The notes under the pieces are model-generated. The model did not search any database. It had not been told where the DNA came from and saw only the letters and a program-made list of their open reading frames with translations. Of a stretch of DNA of 5,626 bases, positions 1-5,304 are shown one piece after another. The translations under genes and the position numbers were made by a program. Origin of the DNA: an uncultured Lachnospiraceae bacterium. GTDB taxonomy: Bacteria > Bacillota > Clostridia > Lachnospirales > Lachnospiraceae. The number at the start of each line of letters is the position of its first letter. Within the stretch, counting starts at the first letter, position 1. The stretch is taken from assembly GCA_900553305.1 (NCBI GenBank), contig USDI01000157.1, positions 1 through 5,626 of the forward strand, in the 5' to 3' direction.

Positions 1-2
1 CC

Positions 3-1139
3 GTTGTTGTTGCAATTGTTGCTCCGATTATTAGCAATGCAGTTAAGAAACAGCAGGCCTTAAACGGCACTTATGTAAAGATTGGCGATCATGAGCTGAG
101 TGAACTTGAATATGATTATTATTACTATTCTGCAGTCAATAATTACATCGGCACCTATGGATCGTTCATTTCCTACCTGGGACTGGATACTTCCGTAGAC
201 TTCGACAAACAGCAATATGATGAGACAATGACCTGGAAGGATTACTTCGACCGGATGACGGTGAATGAACAGATTAAGCCGATTTTTGCTTTGCTTGACG
301 AGGCACAGAAGAATGGCTTTACCTATGATGCAACAGAGGATTACGATGCCTATGTGGCAAGTATTCAGGAAGCAGCCGATAATGCAGGAGTGAGCTTGAG
401 TGTTTATTACAAGAATTACTTTGGACCTTATGCAACGACTTCGAATGTAGAAGATTTCATTAAGAACGGTTATATTGCATCCGCTTATTATGAACAGATG
501 GTAGCAGACAATGCACCGACCGCAGAAGAAGTAAAGGCTCATTATGAAGAGAACCGTAATGCTTACGATCAGGTCGATTATAAGAGCATCGCTTTCGAAA
601 CACCGGAATTTGACGAGGACGCAACCGATGAGGAGAAGGCAAAGGATTTAGAAGACCGTCAGAAGCAGGCAGAAGAAGCCTTTGCTTCCATCGAAAACGG
701 AGATACCGTGGATGGCTTTGAGTTAACCGAGGGTGCCAAGTATGCTGCCGTACCTTCAAGTGCCGCAGAATGGCTCTTTGATGATGCAAGAGCAGAGGGC
801 GACATTCAGGTATTTACCGATGATTCTACCTCAAATGTTTATGTGGTTCAGTTCGTGAAGAAGTTCTATGACGAAGCAAATGATGAAACCATTTCGTCTT
901 CACTTGCTTCCCAGACAGTAAGTGCGCAGCTTCAGGAAGTGGCAGACAGTTACGAGGTTGTTGATGTAAAGGGTGACCTCAAATATCTGACCATTCCGGA
1001 AACGACCGCAGAAGATACCACAGGAGACACAACAGAAGACGCAGCCGCAACGGATGATACAACTGCAACAGATGGCGCAGCAGAAGATACGACAGCCGAT
1101 GAAGCAGCTACGGATGCGGCAGAGGACAGTGCGGAGTAA
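3..1139 (+). CDS. Parvulin-like (PrsA/SurA-type) membrane-anchored foldase, 5'-partial
   Basis: The reading frame is open from the window edge to TAA at 1137-1139, giving 378 visible residues; the true start lies upstream. An internal ATG at 228 is not the start, because the same frame continues upstream with sensible protein. The first visible residues (VVVAIVAPII, then NAVKKQQ) look like the end of an N-terminal membrane anchor followed by positive charge. Next come a Tyr-rich SurA-N-like helical region and, at about residues 187-287, a divergent parvulin-like segment containing WLFDDARAEGD (257-267) and YVVQFV, as in clostridial PpiC-type proteins. The last 45 residues are a Thr/Ala/Asp/Glu tail. 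Family members act outside the membrane, helping secreted proteins fold and sometimes isomerising prolyl bonds. Catalytic isomerase residues are not obvious, so a chaperone-only role is possible. No lipobox is visible, but the extreme N-terminus is missing. The stop is followed directly by TAG, and a terminator lies about 100 nt downstream. Confidence 0.8.
   Translation, partial: VVVAIVAPIISNAVKKQQALNGTYVKIGDHELSELEYDYYYYSAVNNYIGTYGSFISYLGLDTSVDFDKQQYDETMTWKDYFDRMTVNEQIKPIFALLDEAQKNGFTYDATEDYDAYVASIQEAADNAGVSLSVYYKNYFGPYATTSNVEDFIKNGYIASAYYEQMVADNAPTAEEVKAHYEENRNAYDQVDYKSIAFETPEFDEDATDEEKAKDLEDRQKQAEEAFASIENGDTVDGFELTEGAKYAAVPSSAAEWLFDDARAEGDIQVFTDDSTSNVYVVQFVKKFYDEANDETISSSLASQTVSAQLQEVADSYEVVDVKGDLKYLTIPETTAEDTTGDTTEDAAATDDTTATDGAAEDTTADEAATDAAEDSAE
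1002..1136 (+). repeat. Low-complexity acidic T/A/D/E tail-coding segment of the foldase
   Basis: These 45 codons encode the C-terminal tail of the foldase: 16 acidic residues (10 Asp, 6 Glu), 13 Thr, 13 Ala, 2 Gly, 1 Ser and no basic or aromatic residue. The DNA is an irregular mixture of ACA, GAT, GAA and GCA type codons recurring as EDTT/TDGAAEDTT-like units, not a clean tandem repeat. Tails like this are usually disordered, and length variation between strains would be expected. Its function is unknown. Confidence 0.7.
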
Positions 1140-1235
1140 TAGAAGTTGCTGATGATATTTTATAATAACTTGAAAATGGTTTTGAAACAGCATTAAAACT
1201 TGAAGTTAAGAAGCAATATCAGAAATAAGAATTTT

Positions 1236-1280
1236 AAAAAAAAAGTCAGACATGGAATTTGGATTCGTGTCTGACTTTTT
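1236..1280. terminator. Strong bidirectional intrinsic terminator between convergent genes
   Basis: The inverted repeat GTCAGACA (1245-1252) and TGTCTGAC (1268-1275) forms a perfect 8-bp stem, which can extend inward with wobble pairs. It is flanked by nine A (1236-1244) and five T (1276-1280). Read on the plus strand it ends the foldase transcript with a T5 tail. Read on the minus strand it gives a T9 tail and can end the histidine phosphatase transcript. The symmetric design fits its place between two converging genes. Confidence 0.88.
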
Positions 1281-1297
1281 GCTGCCATGCATATGAG

Positions 1298-1321
1298 AAA
1301 ATGATCCGGTGGATCATTTTT
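1298..1321. terminator. Small perfect hairpin with T-tract, second terminator or dispersed repeat
   Basis: AAAATGATCC (1298-1307) and GGATCATTTT (1311-1320) pair perfectly over 10 bp around a GGT loop, with one more T at 1321. It lies closer to the phosphatase stop than the 1236-1280 hairpin, so on the minus strand it would be the first structure met after that gene, with a short T4 tail. On the plus strand it would be a back-up terminator. A diverged copy of this sequence occurs ahead of zapA at 4851-4876, so it may instead belong to a dispersed repeat family. Confidence 0.6.
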
Positions 1322-1397
1322 GAGTTTAATTAAAAATCATGTTACAGCTCTTTGCTTTTTATGAGCTTGTCCTTTTCTTAGCCTTAACTGATTAGCT

Positions 1398-2180
1398 TTA
1401 ATACTGAAAAGGATTGGAGAAGGAGCCTGCCGGGGAAATCGGTTCTCCATTCTGCAACAGGTGATTGGCATCGCCCATAACCTGTACACGGAAATAGGCT
1501 TCGTTGCTCCATCGTTCTTCCGTAGATAATACGGTAAGAGAGGTGGTCGGCAGGAAAAATCCGTGAACCAGTAACGGGAACGGAATGTTCAGCAGGTGTG
1601 ATAAAATAATGCAGATCACACCCAGGTGGCAGAAGAACACAAGTGTGGGTTCCGGATGCTTATCATCTGGCAGATGGTTGTTCCGGATCGTTCCGTCTTT
1701 GCCCACGGTAGAACTGATAAAACGTTCTTCCTTTACCCGGTAAAACTTGTCATCCCTCGTGTAACCATAGGAAGCAAGCAGCTCATCAAATTTCTGACAG
1801 ACATTCGGGTATTCCGAGGCGATCTTGGGATTCTGGGTTAAAAAGCCGGTATTTACCCAGTCGTTCATTGTAAACATCTGTGGTTCTTTCGTCCAGGTTC
1901 CGGGGGTAAAATCCCATGGAACACCGTGACGGCCGGTAGCAGGATCATCAATCGGATAGGAAAACTCACGCAGCCAGTCTAAGATGATGGCTTCCCGGTT
2001 TACGGCCTTCAGAGTGCAGGATGCGGTATCCTTTGCCCGTCCCAGGGGAGAAACATAAAACTGGGTAACCGGCCACTTAGAGGCTCTTTTTGCCAGAAGC
2101 TCTGCCTCCTTCCAGCCCTTTTCCGTTAAAGAATCAATCGAATAGTCCGGTTCGCCGTGCCGGATAAATATTAATTTCAT
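1398..2180 (-). CDS. Histidine phosphatase family protein (phosphoglycerate mutase-like)
   Basis: This 260-residue protein belongs to the histidine phosphatase superfamily, cytoplasmic enzymes that remove or move phosphate through a phospho-histidine intermediate. The N-terminus MKLIFIRHGEP carries the RHG signature with catalytic His8. SPLGRAKDTA (44-53) supplies the conserved arginine Arg48, Glu72 in WLREF is the likely acid, and the second histidine is probably His185 in FFCHLG, where most relatives have HGG or HGD. The substrate cannot be read from the sequence; small phosphate esters or a phosphorylated metabolite are possible. The start at 2180 is chosen because the RHG motif normally lies within the first ten residues and AGAAAGGA sits 9 nt upstream. 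The frame stays open further upstream, but that extension has no family similarity and runs into the divergent gene. The gene is monocistronic, faces the foldase gene tail-to-tail and diverges from the ruvAB cluster. Confidence 0.85.
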   Translation of the reverse strand: MKLIFIRHGEPDYSIDSLTEKGWKEAELLAKRASKWPVTQFYVSPLGRAKDTASCTLKAVNREAIILDWLREFSYPIDDPATGRHGVPWDFTPGTWTKEPQMFTMNDWVNTGFLTQNPKIASEYPNVCQKFDELLASYGYTRDDKFYRVKEERFISSTVGKDGTIRNNHLPDDKHPEPTLVFFCHLGVICIILSHLLNIPFPLLVHGFFLPTTSLTVLSTEERWSNEAYFRVQVMGDANHLLQNGEPISPAGSFSNPFQY

Positions 2181-2209
2181 AAATGATCGTCCTTTCTGAG
2201 TATTCTTTT

Positions 2210-2223
2210 TTATGATATCATAA
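2210..2223. promoter_or_regulatory. 14-bp perfect palindrome in the divergent regulatory region
   Basis: TTATGATATCATAA is a perfect 14-bp palindrome covering the proposed -10 and start of the phosphatase promoter. It may be an operator for an unknown dimeric regulator. It could equally be a by-product of an AT-rich -10 sequence, since TATGAT followed by its own reverse complement gives most of the symmetry. Confidence 0.35.
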
Positions 2224-2245
2224 TTTCTTTTGAAAACAACTTGAA
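2217..2245 (-). promoter_or_regulatory. Probable promoter of the histidine phosphatase gene
   Basis: On the minus strand TATGAT (2222-2217) is a good -10 element. It follows a 17-nt spacer from a weak -35 match, TTCAAG (2245-2240). Transcription would begin near 2210, leaving a leader of about 30 nt that holds the AGAAAGGA ribosome binding site. The weak -35 overlaps the -35 of the divergent promoter and the left edge of the LexA-like box, so occupancy of one may affect the other. The -10 is good; the -35 is uncertain. Confidence 0.5.
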
Positions 2246-2269
2246 ACATATGTTCGGTCATGGTAAGAT
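2241..2269 (+). promoter_or_regulatory. Sigma-A-type promoter of the NusG-II / Gx / ruvAB cluster
   Basis: TTGAAA (2241-2246) and TAAGAT (2264-2269) are separated by exactly 17 nt, and a TG at 2261-2262 makes an extended -10. This is the only convincing promoter seen ahead of the four-gene cluster. The expected start of transcription, about 2276-2277, coincides with the ATG of the first gene. The spacer contains the LexA-like box. Confidence 0.65.
2243..2256. promoter_or_regulatory. Probable LexA (SOS) box between -35 and -10
   Basis: GAAACATATGTTCG matches the Bacillus LexA/DinR consensus CGAACRNRYGTTCG at 12 of 14 positions; only the two outermost left bases differ. On the minus strand the core is GAACATATGTTT, which fits the GAAC-N4-GTTT form I recall for clostridial LexA sites. 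The inner ten bases AACATATGTT are perfectly palindromic. It overlaps the -35 and lies ahead of the -10 of the promoter for a cluster containing ruvA and ruvB, which are LexA targets in many Firmicutes. LexA bound here would block RNA polymerase, and RecA-stimulated LexA cleavage would release it. Confidence 0.7.
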
Positions 2270-2276
2270 AGGACAT

Positions 2277-2651
2277 ATGAAACGAGTAAGAAATGATTGC
2301 ATTCTCATTTTTATAATTGTTCTGCTGGCTGGTGGATTCTGGCTTGTACAATACAGAAATTCCATACAGAAGGAGGCCGTTCTCCAGATCTATCAGAATG
2401 GAGAATTAACAGAGGAATATGACCTGTCACAGTCCAGGACCATTCCGGTTACAGGGGATGGGAACAGCTATAATCTGGTTCTGATTGAGGATGGAACGGT
2501 CCGGGTAACAGATGCGGACTGTCCGGATCAGCTTTGTATGAAGCAGCGTTCGATTTCGAAGAACGGAGAGAGTATCATCTGTCTGCCGCATAAGCTGGTC
2601 TTACAGATTCATGCGAAGGAGGAAGGCACCTTGGATGCGGTGACCTACTAA
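2277..2651 (+). CDS. NusG domain II-containing membrane-anchored protein (EetA-like)
   Basis: This 124-residue protein has a short basic N-terminus, one hydrophobic segment (about residues 8-25) and a NusG domain II fold predicted to lie outside the membrane. The signature is VRVTDADCPDQLCMKQ (75-90) followed by GESIICLPHKLVLQI (97-111), with Cys82, Cys87 and Cys102 and His105. Such proteins are not the transcription factor NusG. They often occur next to Gx-transporter proteins, and EetA of flavin-based extracellular electron transfer loci is of this type as I recall. ATG 2277 is chosen because it gives the usual short N-terminus. TTG 2241 and ATG 2250 are in frame but lie inside the promoter and lack a ribosome binding site. 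AGGA is only 3 nt from the ATG, and the predicted transcript start falls on the ATG, so translation may be leaderless or inefficient. It is the first gene of the cluster, 3 nt ahead of the next. Confidence 0.82.
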   Translation: MKRVRNDCILIFIIVLLAGGFWLVQYRNSIQKEAVLQIYQNGELTEEYDLSQSRTIPVTGDGNSYNLVLIEDGTVRVTDADCPDQLCMKQRSISKNGESIICLPHKLVLQIHAKEEGTLDAVTY

Positions 2652-2654
2652 ACA

Positions 2655-3161
2655 ATGAAATTGAAATCCATTTACCTTGGCCTGTTACTGGCGCTTGCAT
2701 TGATTCTGTCCTATGTGGAGACACTGATTCCGTTTTCCATTGCCATTCCCGGCATTAAGATCGGAATGTCGAATCTTGCGGTTGTCTGGTGCCTGTATCT
2801 GTTATCCTTCCGGGAGGCCATGTTATTATCGGTCGGCAAGGCGGTATTATCCGGACTTTTGTTTGGAAATCCGGTGATGATTTTATATAGCTTATCCGGA
2901 GCTGTATTAAGTTGTCTTGTCATGTGTCTTTTGAAGCGAAGCAACGGCTTTCATGTTCCGGTGGTAAGTGCTGTCGGAGGCGTTGCACACAACATTGGAC
3001 AGCTCCTTGTTGCTTTTTTGATGGTGCAGACCTATGGAATTGTATATTATGTTCCGTTTTTATTACTTGCAGGGCTCCTGATGGGAGGCGTGAACGGAAG
3101 TATTTCCGCGCTGGTGCTTCCTTACCTGCAAAATTATTTATCCAAAGGAGATTCCTTATGA
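2655..3161 (+). CDS. Gx transporter family membrane protein (HepS component I-like, EetB-like)
   Basis: This 168-residue, very hydrophobic protein has about five membrane segments (roughly 5-24, 38-56, 66-92, 104-126 and 128-150). It carries the family motif PGIKIGMSNLAVV (32-44) and GGVAHNIGQLLVA (108-120). The family is annotated as heptaprenyl diphosphate synthase component I or Gx transporter and resembles the substrate-binding S components of ECF vitamin transporters. It has no prenyl synthase DDxxD motif, so a transport or membrane-scaffold role is more likely than enzymatic synthesis. Next to a NusG domain II gene it matches the EetA/EetB pairing. Translation is probably coupled: its ATG lies 3 nt after the preceding stop with only a weak GGTGA 11 nt upstream. 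Its own stop overlaps the ruvA start as ATGA, and its last codons contain the ruvA ribosome binding site. The substrate is unknown. Confidence 0.82.
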   Translation: MKLKSIYLGLLLALALILSYVETLIPFSIAIPGIKIGMSNLAVVWCLYLLSFREAMLLSVGKAVLSGLLFGNPVMILYSLSGAVLSCLVMCLLKRSNGFHVPVVSAVGGVAHNIGQLLVAFLMVQTYGIVYYVPFLLLAGLLMGGVNGSISALVLPYLQNYLSKGDSL

Positions 3162-3769
3162 TCGCATTTGTAAACGGCATTGTTGAAGATTATTCCGAAG
3201 AAGCCGTCATTCTGGACGTGAACGGGATTGGATACGAAGTTAAAATTTCCGGTGATACCGCGGCGGCGCTTCCTTCCATCGGGGAGCGGATGAAGCTGTA
3301 TACCTATACTTATGTCAGGGAGGATGCTTTTTGTCTGTATGGATTCCTTACAAGAGATGATCTTGAAATATTTAAGAAGCTGATTACGGTAAGCGGAATC
3401 GGACCGAAAGGCGGACTTGCCGTACTTTCCGTGATGAGCGCAGATGACTTACGGTTTGCCATTATGGCAGGAGATGCGAAGATGATCGCAACGGCCCCCG
3501 GAATCGGCAAGAAGACGGCAGAGCGCGTGATTCTTGACCTGAGGGATAAGATTTCCGTGGAGGATACCATGATTCACCGCCAGATGACCGAGCAGGCGGC
3601 ACAGGATACCTTTGCAGACGATAACCGGATCCGCACAGAAGCCGTGGAAGCACTTACGGCCCTTGGTTATTCCGCACAGGAGGCATTACAGGCGGTTAAG
3701 AAGGTTACCGTTACAGAAGAAATGGATGTGGAAGCTGTCTTAAAGGCAGCATTGAAAAATATGTTTTAA
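3158..3769 (+). CDS. ruvA: Holliday junction branch migration protein RuvA
   Basis: RuvA binds four-way DNA junctions as a tetramer, holds them in square-planar form and loads the RuvB motor. The 203 residues match the usual length. Domain I, an OB fold, spans about 1-62 with the conserved start MIAFVNGIV and NGIGYEV. Domain II contains two helix-hairpin-helix DNA-binding motifs, VSGIGPKGGLAVLS (78-91) and APGIGKKTAERVILDLRDK (113-131). An acidic, flexible linker (about 134-155) leads to domain III (about 156-203), the RuvB-binding module with EAVEALTALGYS and a C-terminal VLKAALKNMF. ATG 3158 is chosen because AAAGGAG lies 7 nt upstream and the N-terminus is canonical. A longer in-frame extension upstream overlaps the preceding gene and is not real. 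No ruvC gene is present here, in line with Firmicutes that resolve junctions with RecU or keep ruvC elsewhere. Confidence 0.97.
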   Translation: MIAFVNGIVEDYSEEAVILDVNGIGYEVKISGDTAAALPSIGERMKLYTYTYVREDAFCLYGFLTRDDLEIFKKLITVSGIGPKGGLAVLSVMSADDLRFAIMAGDAKMIATAPGIGKKTAERVILDLRDKISVEDTMIHRQMTEQAAQDTFADDNRIRTEAVEALTALGYSAQEALQAVKKVTVTEEMDVEAVLKAALKNMF

Positions 3770-3781
3770 GGGGTTGCGTTT

Positions 3782-4780
3782 ATGGCCAGAAGAATGATAG
3801 AAACAGATCTGCAGGAAGAGGACCGGAAGATTGAAGGTACCTTACGACCACAGAAGCTGACGGATTATATCGGGCAAAGTAAGATTAAGGACAGCCTTCA
3901 AATTTATATTCAGGCTGCCAAACAGCGTAACGATGCATTGGATCATGTCTTGTTTTATGGACCTCCGGGCCTTGGAAAGACGACACTTGCAGGAATCATT
4001 GCGAACGAAATGGGCGTTCATATGAAGGTCACAAGCGGTCCTGCGATTGAGAAGCCGGGAGAAATGGCTGCCATCTTAAATAATCTGCAGGAGGGTGATC
4101 TTTTATTTGTAGATGAAATTCACCGTCTGAACCGTCAGGTGGAAGAAGTATTGTATCCTGCCATGGAGGATTACGCGATTGATATTATGATCGGAAAGGG
4201 ACCGACAGCGCGTTCCATCCGTCTGGATCTTCCACATTTTACACTGGTAGGCGCCACAACGAGAGCTGGGCTCTTGACAGCTCCGTTACGGGACCGGTTC
4301 GGCATTATTCACCGTATGGAGTTTTACACGGTAGAGGAATTGCAGACGATCATCATGCGTTCGGCGGAGGTGCTGAATGCCCCCTTAGAGCCTGCAGGGG
4401 CTATGGAAATGGCCAGAAGAAGCCGCGGAACACCGCGTCTTGCCAATCGTATTTTAAAGCGTGTCCGGGACTATGCACAGGTAAAGCATGACGGTATAAT
4501 TACGGGAGAGGTCGCAATGACTGCACTTGACCTTATGGATGTGGACCGTATGGGACTTGACCATATTGACCGGAATATTCTGCTTACCATGATTCAGAAG
4601 TTTGGCGGCGGTCCCGTCGGACTTGATACTCTGGCGGCGGCAATCGGTGAAGATGCAGGTACGATTGAAGATGTATATGAACCTTATCTGCTCAAGAACG
4701 GATTTTTGAACCGGACACCGCGGGGGCGTGTTGTCACGGATTATGCATATTCCCATTTAGGACTTGAAATCACCCGGTAA
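3782..4780 (+). CDS. ruvB: Holliday junction branch migration ATPase RuvB
   Basis: RuvB is the AAA+ hexameric ring motor that pumps DNA through the RuvA-bound junction, driving branch migration in recombinational repair and at stalled forks. The 332 residues match the family. After LRPQKLTDYIGQ (21-32) come Walker A GPPGLGKTT (60-68), Walker B LLFVDEIH (107-114), sensor 1 GATTRAG (157-163), the arginine finger in PLRDRFG (Arg170) and sensor 2 RGTPRLANR (Arg219). A C-terminal winged-helix domain (about 255-332) includes KFGGGPVGLDTLAAA and the highly conserved EPYLLKNGFLNRTPRGR. All key residues are present, so the protein should be active. It follows ruvA by 12 nt with AAGGGG as ribosome binding site and is the last gene of the cluster. 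The promoter of zapA begins inside its final codons. Confidence 0.98.
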   Translation: MARRMIETDLQEEDRKIEGTLRPQKLTDYIGQSKIKDSLQIYIQAAKQRNDALDHVLFYGPPGLGKTTLAGIIANEMGVHMKVTSGPAIEKPGEMAAILNNLQEGDLLFVDEIHRLNRQVEEVLYPAMEDYAIDIMIGKGPTARSIRLDLPHFTLVGATTRAGLLTAPLRDRFGIIHRMEFYTVEELQTIIMRSAEVLNAPLEPAGAMEMARRSRGTPRLANRILKRVRDYAQVKHDGIITGEVAMTALDLMDVDRMGLDHIDRNILLTMIQKFGGGPVGLDTLAAAIGEDAGTIEDVYEPYLLKNGFLNRTPRGRVVTDYAYSHLGLEITR

Positions 4781-4792
4781 TCTGTTTATAAT
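4764..4792 (+). promoter_or_regulatory. Near-consensus sigma-A promoter for zapA
   Basis: TTGAAA (4764-4769), a 17-nt spacer and a perfect TATAAT (4787-4792) make one of the best promoter matches in the window. The -35 lies inside the last codons of ruvB. Transcription would begin near 4799, giving a zapA leader of about 100 nt. It implies that zapA is expressed independently of the LexA-like site ahead of ruvAB. A weaker alternative, TTGTAT (4799) with TATATA (4823), is also possible. Confidence 0.7.
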
Positions 4793-4798
4793 GTATCT

Positions 4799-4841
4799 TG
4801 TATAGCATAAGAATAGAATTTCTATATATAGTTGCTATACA
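4799..4841 (+). promoter_or_regulatory. Inverted repeat in the zapA leader, at the predicted 5' end
   Basis: TGTATAGCA (4799-4807) and TGCTATACA (4833-4841) are perfect 9-bp reverse complements. Inside them ATAGA (4813-4817) and TCTAT (4821-4825) can form a smaller hairpin. There is no T-tract, so it is not an intrinsic terminator. In RNA it would put a stem almost at the 5' end of the zapA transcript, where it could stabilise the message. As DNA it could be a protein-binding site. Confidence 0.45.
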
Positions 4842-4850
4842 TAGGGAATT

Positions 4851-4876
4851 GGTCCAGTGAATCCTTTTTGAATGTA
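4851..4876 (+). repeat. Diverged copy of the 1303-1328 hairpin-T-tract sequence
   Basis: This 26-nt stretch matches 1303-1328 at 20 of 26 aligned positions without gaps, including GTCC/ATCC, the central GTG, the ATC before the run, the T5 run and the following GA. In this copy the perfect stem has decayed. The remaining pairing is a weak GGA-TT/AATCC stem with a bulged A (from 4845) followed by T5 (4865-4869). It lies 26 nt ahead of the zapA start codon and could act as a weak attenuator, the terminator of the ruvAB transcript, or simply a relic of a dispersed repeat. Confidence 0.4.
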
Positions 4877-4901
4877 GCGGCGGAAGATGAGGGGTGTGTT
4901 C

Positions 4902-5300
4902 ATGTCATCAAAGACAGATACCGAAGTAATTATCGGAGGAAAGGTTTTCACCTTAAGCGGATACGAAAGTGAAGAATATCTGCAGAAGGTTGCCTCCTAC
5001 ATTAATAATAAAATTGCAGAATATAATAAGAACGAATCTTTTAAGCGTCTGACTCTGGATATGCAGAACGTTTTATTACAGTTGAATATTGCGGATGATT
5101 ATTTCAAGGCTAAGAAACAGATCAGTATTCTGGAAGAAGAGATCCAGACGAAAGAAAAGGAATTATATAATCTGAAGCATGAATTGATTGCCTCACAGAT
5201 CAAGCTTGAAAATACCGAGAAGAATGTCAAGAATCTGCAGGCTGAAGCAAATGAAAATGCGAAAAAAATCATTCGGCTTGAAACGGAATTGAAGAATTAA
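4902..5300 (+). CDS. zapA: Cell division protein ZapA
   Basis: ZapA is a small cytoplasmic protein that binds FtsZ filaments and promotes Z-ring bundling at midcell. The N-terminal ZapA domain is recognisable in TEVIIGGKVFTLSGYESEEYLQKVASYINNK given in parts: the beta-hairpin VIIGGKVFTLSG (9-20), then YLQKVASYINNKI (26-38) and the helix with LDMQNVLLQLNIADDYF (52-68). Residues from about 70 to the end form a long coiled coil rich in Glu and Lys with heptad-like Leu/Ile spacing, typical of Firmicutes ZapA. At 132 residues it is slightly longer than the shortest family members because of this coil. ATG 4902 is preferred over in-frame ATG 4887 because GAGGGG (4889-4894) lies 7 nt upstream, while the only purine run before 4887 abuts that codon. 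It has its own promoter and terminator and precedes a U32 peptidase, an arrangement I recall as common in Clostridia. Confidence 0.9.
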   Translation: MSSKTDTEVIIGGKVFTLSGYESEEYLQKVASYINNKIAEYNKNESFKRLTLDMQNVLLQLNIADDYFKAKKQISILEEEIQTKEKELYNLKHELIASQIKLENTEKNVKNLQAEANENAKKIIRLETELKN

Positions 5301-5304
5301 TTTT

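Noticed and set aside
1161..1166. TATAAT downstream of the foldase stop as a promoter
   Set aside because: No -35 at a workable distance and no gene follows before the terminator at 1236-1280.
60..1193. Minus-strand open frames opposite the foldase gene
   Set aside because: They are shadows of the plus-strand coding frame, Cys/Ile/His-rich without family features or ribosome binding sites.
1346..1367. AGCTC/GAGCT inverted repeat as terminator of the phosphatase gene
   Set aside because: Only a 5-bp stem with a 12-nt loop and no adjacent T-tract; the hairpins at 1298-1321 and 1236-1280 are far better.
2241..2276. TTG 2241 or ATG 2250 as start of the NusG domain II gene
   Set aside because: Both lie inside the -35/LexA-like box region and have no ribosome binding site; the extra residues do not resemble family N-termini.
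2181..2351. 57-residue N-terminal extension of the histidine phosphatase frame
   Set aside because: It places the RHG motif at residue 65 instead of 8, has no ribosome binding site at its start, and runs through the divergent promoters into the neighbouring gene.
2912..3157. Upstream in-frame extension of ruvA
   Set aside because: It overlaps the Gx-transporter gene in another frame, has Cys-rich non-family sequence, and the canonical RuvA start at 3158 has AAAGGAG correctly placed.
4887..4901. ATG 4887 as the zapA start
   Set aside because: The purine run before it abuts the codon, while ATG 4902 has GAGGGG at a 7-nt spacing and the expected family N-terminus.
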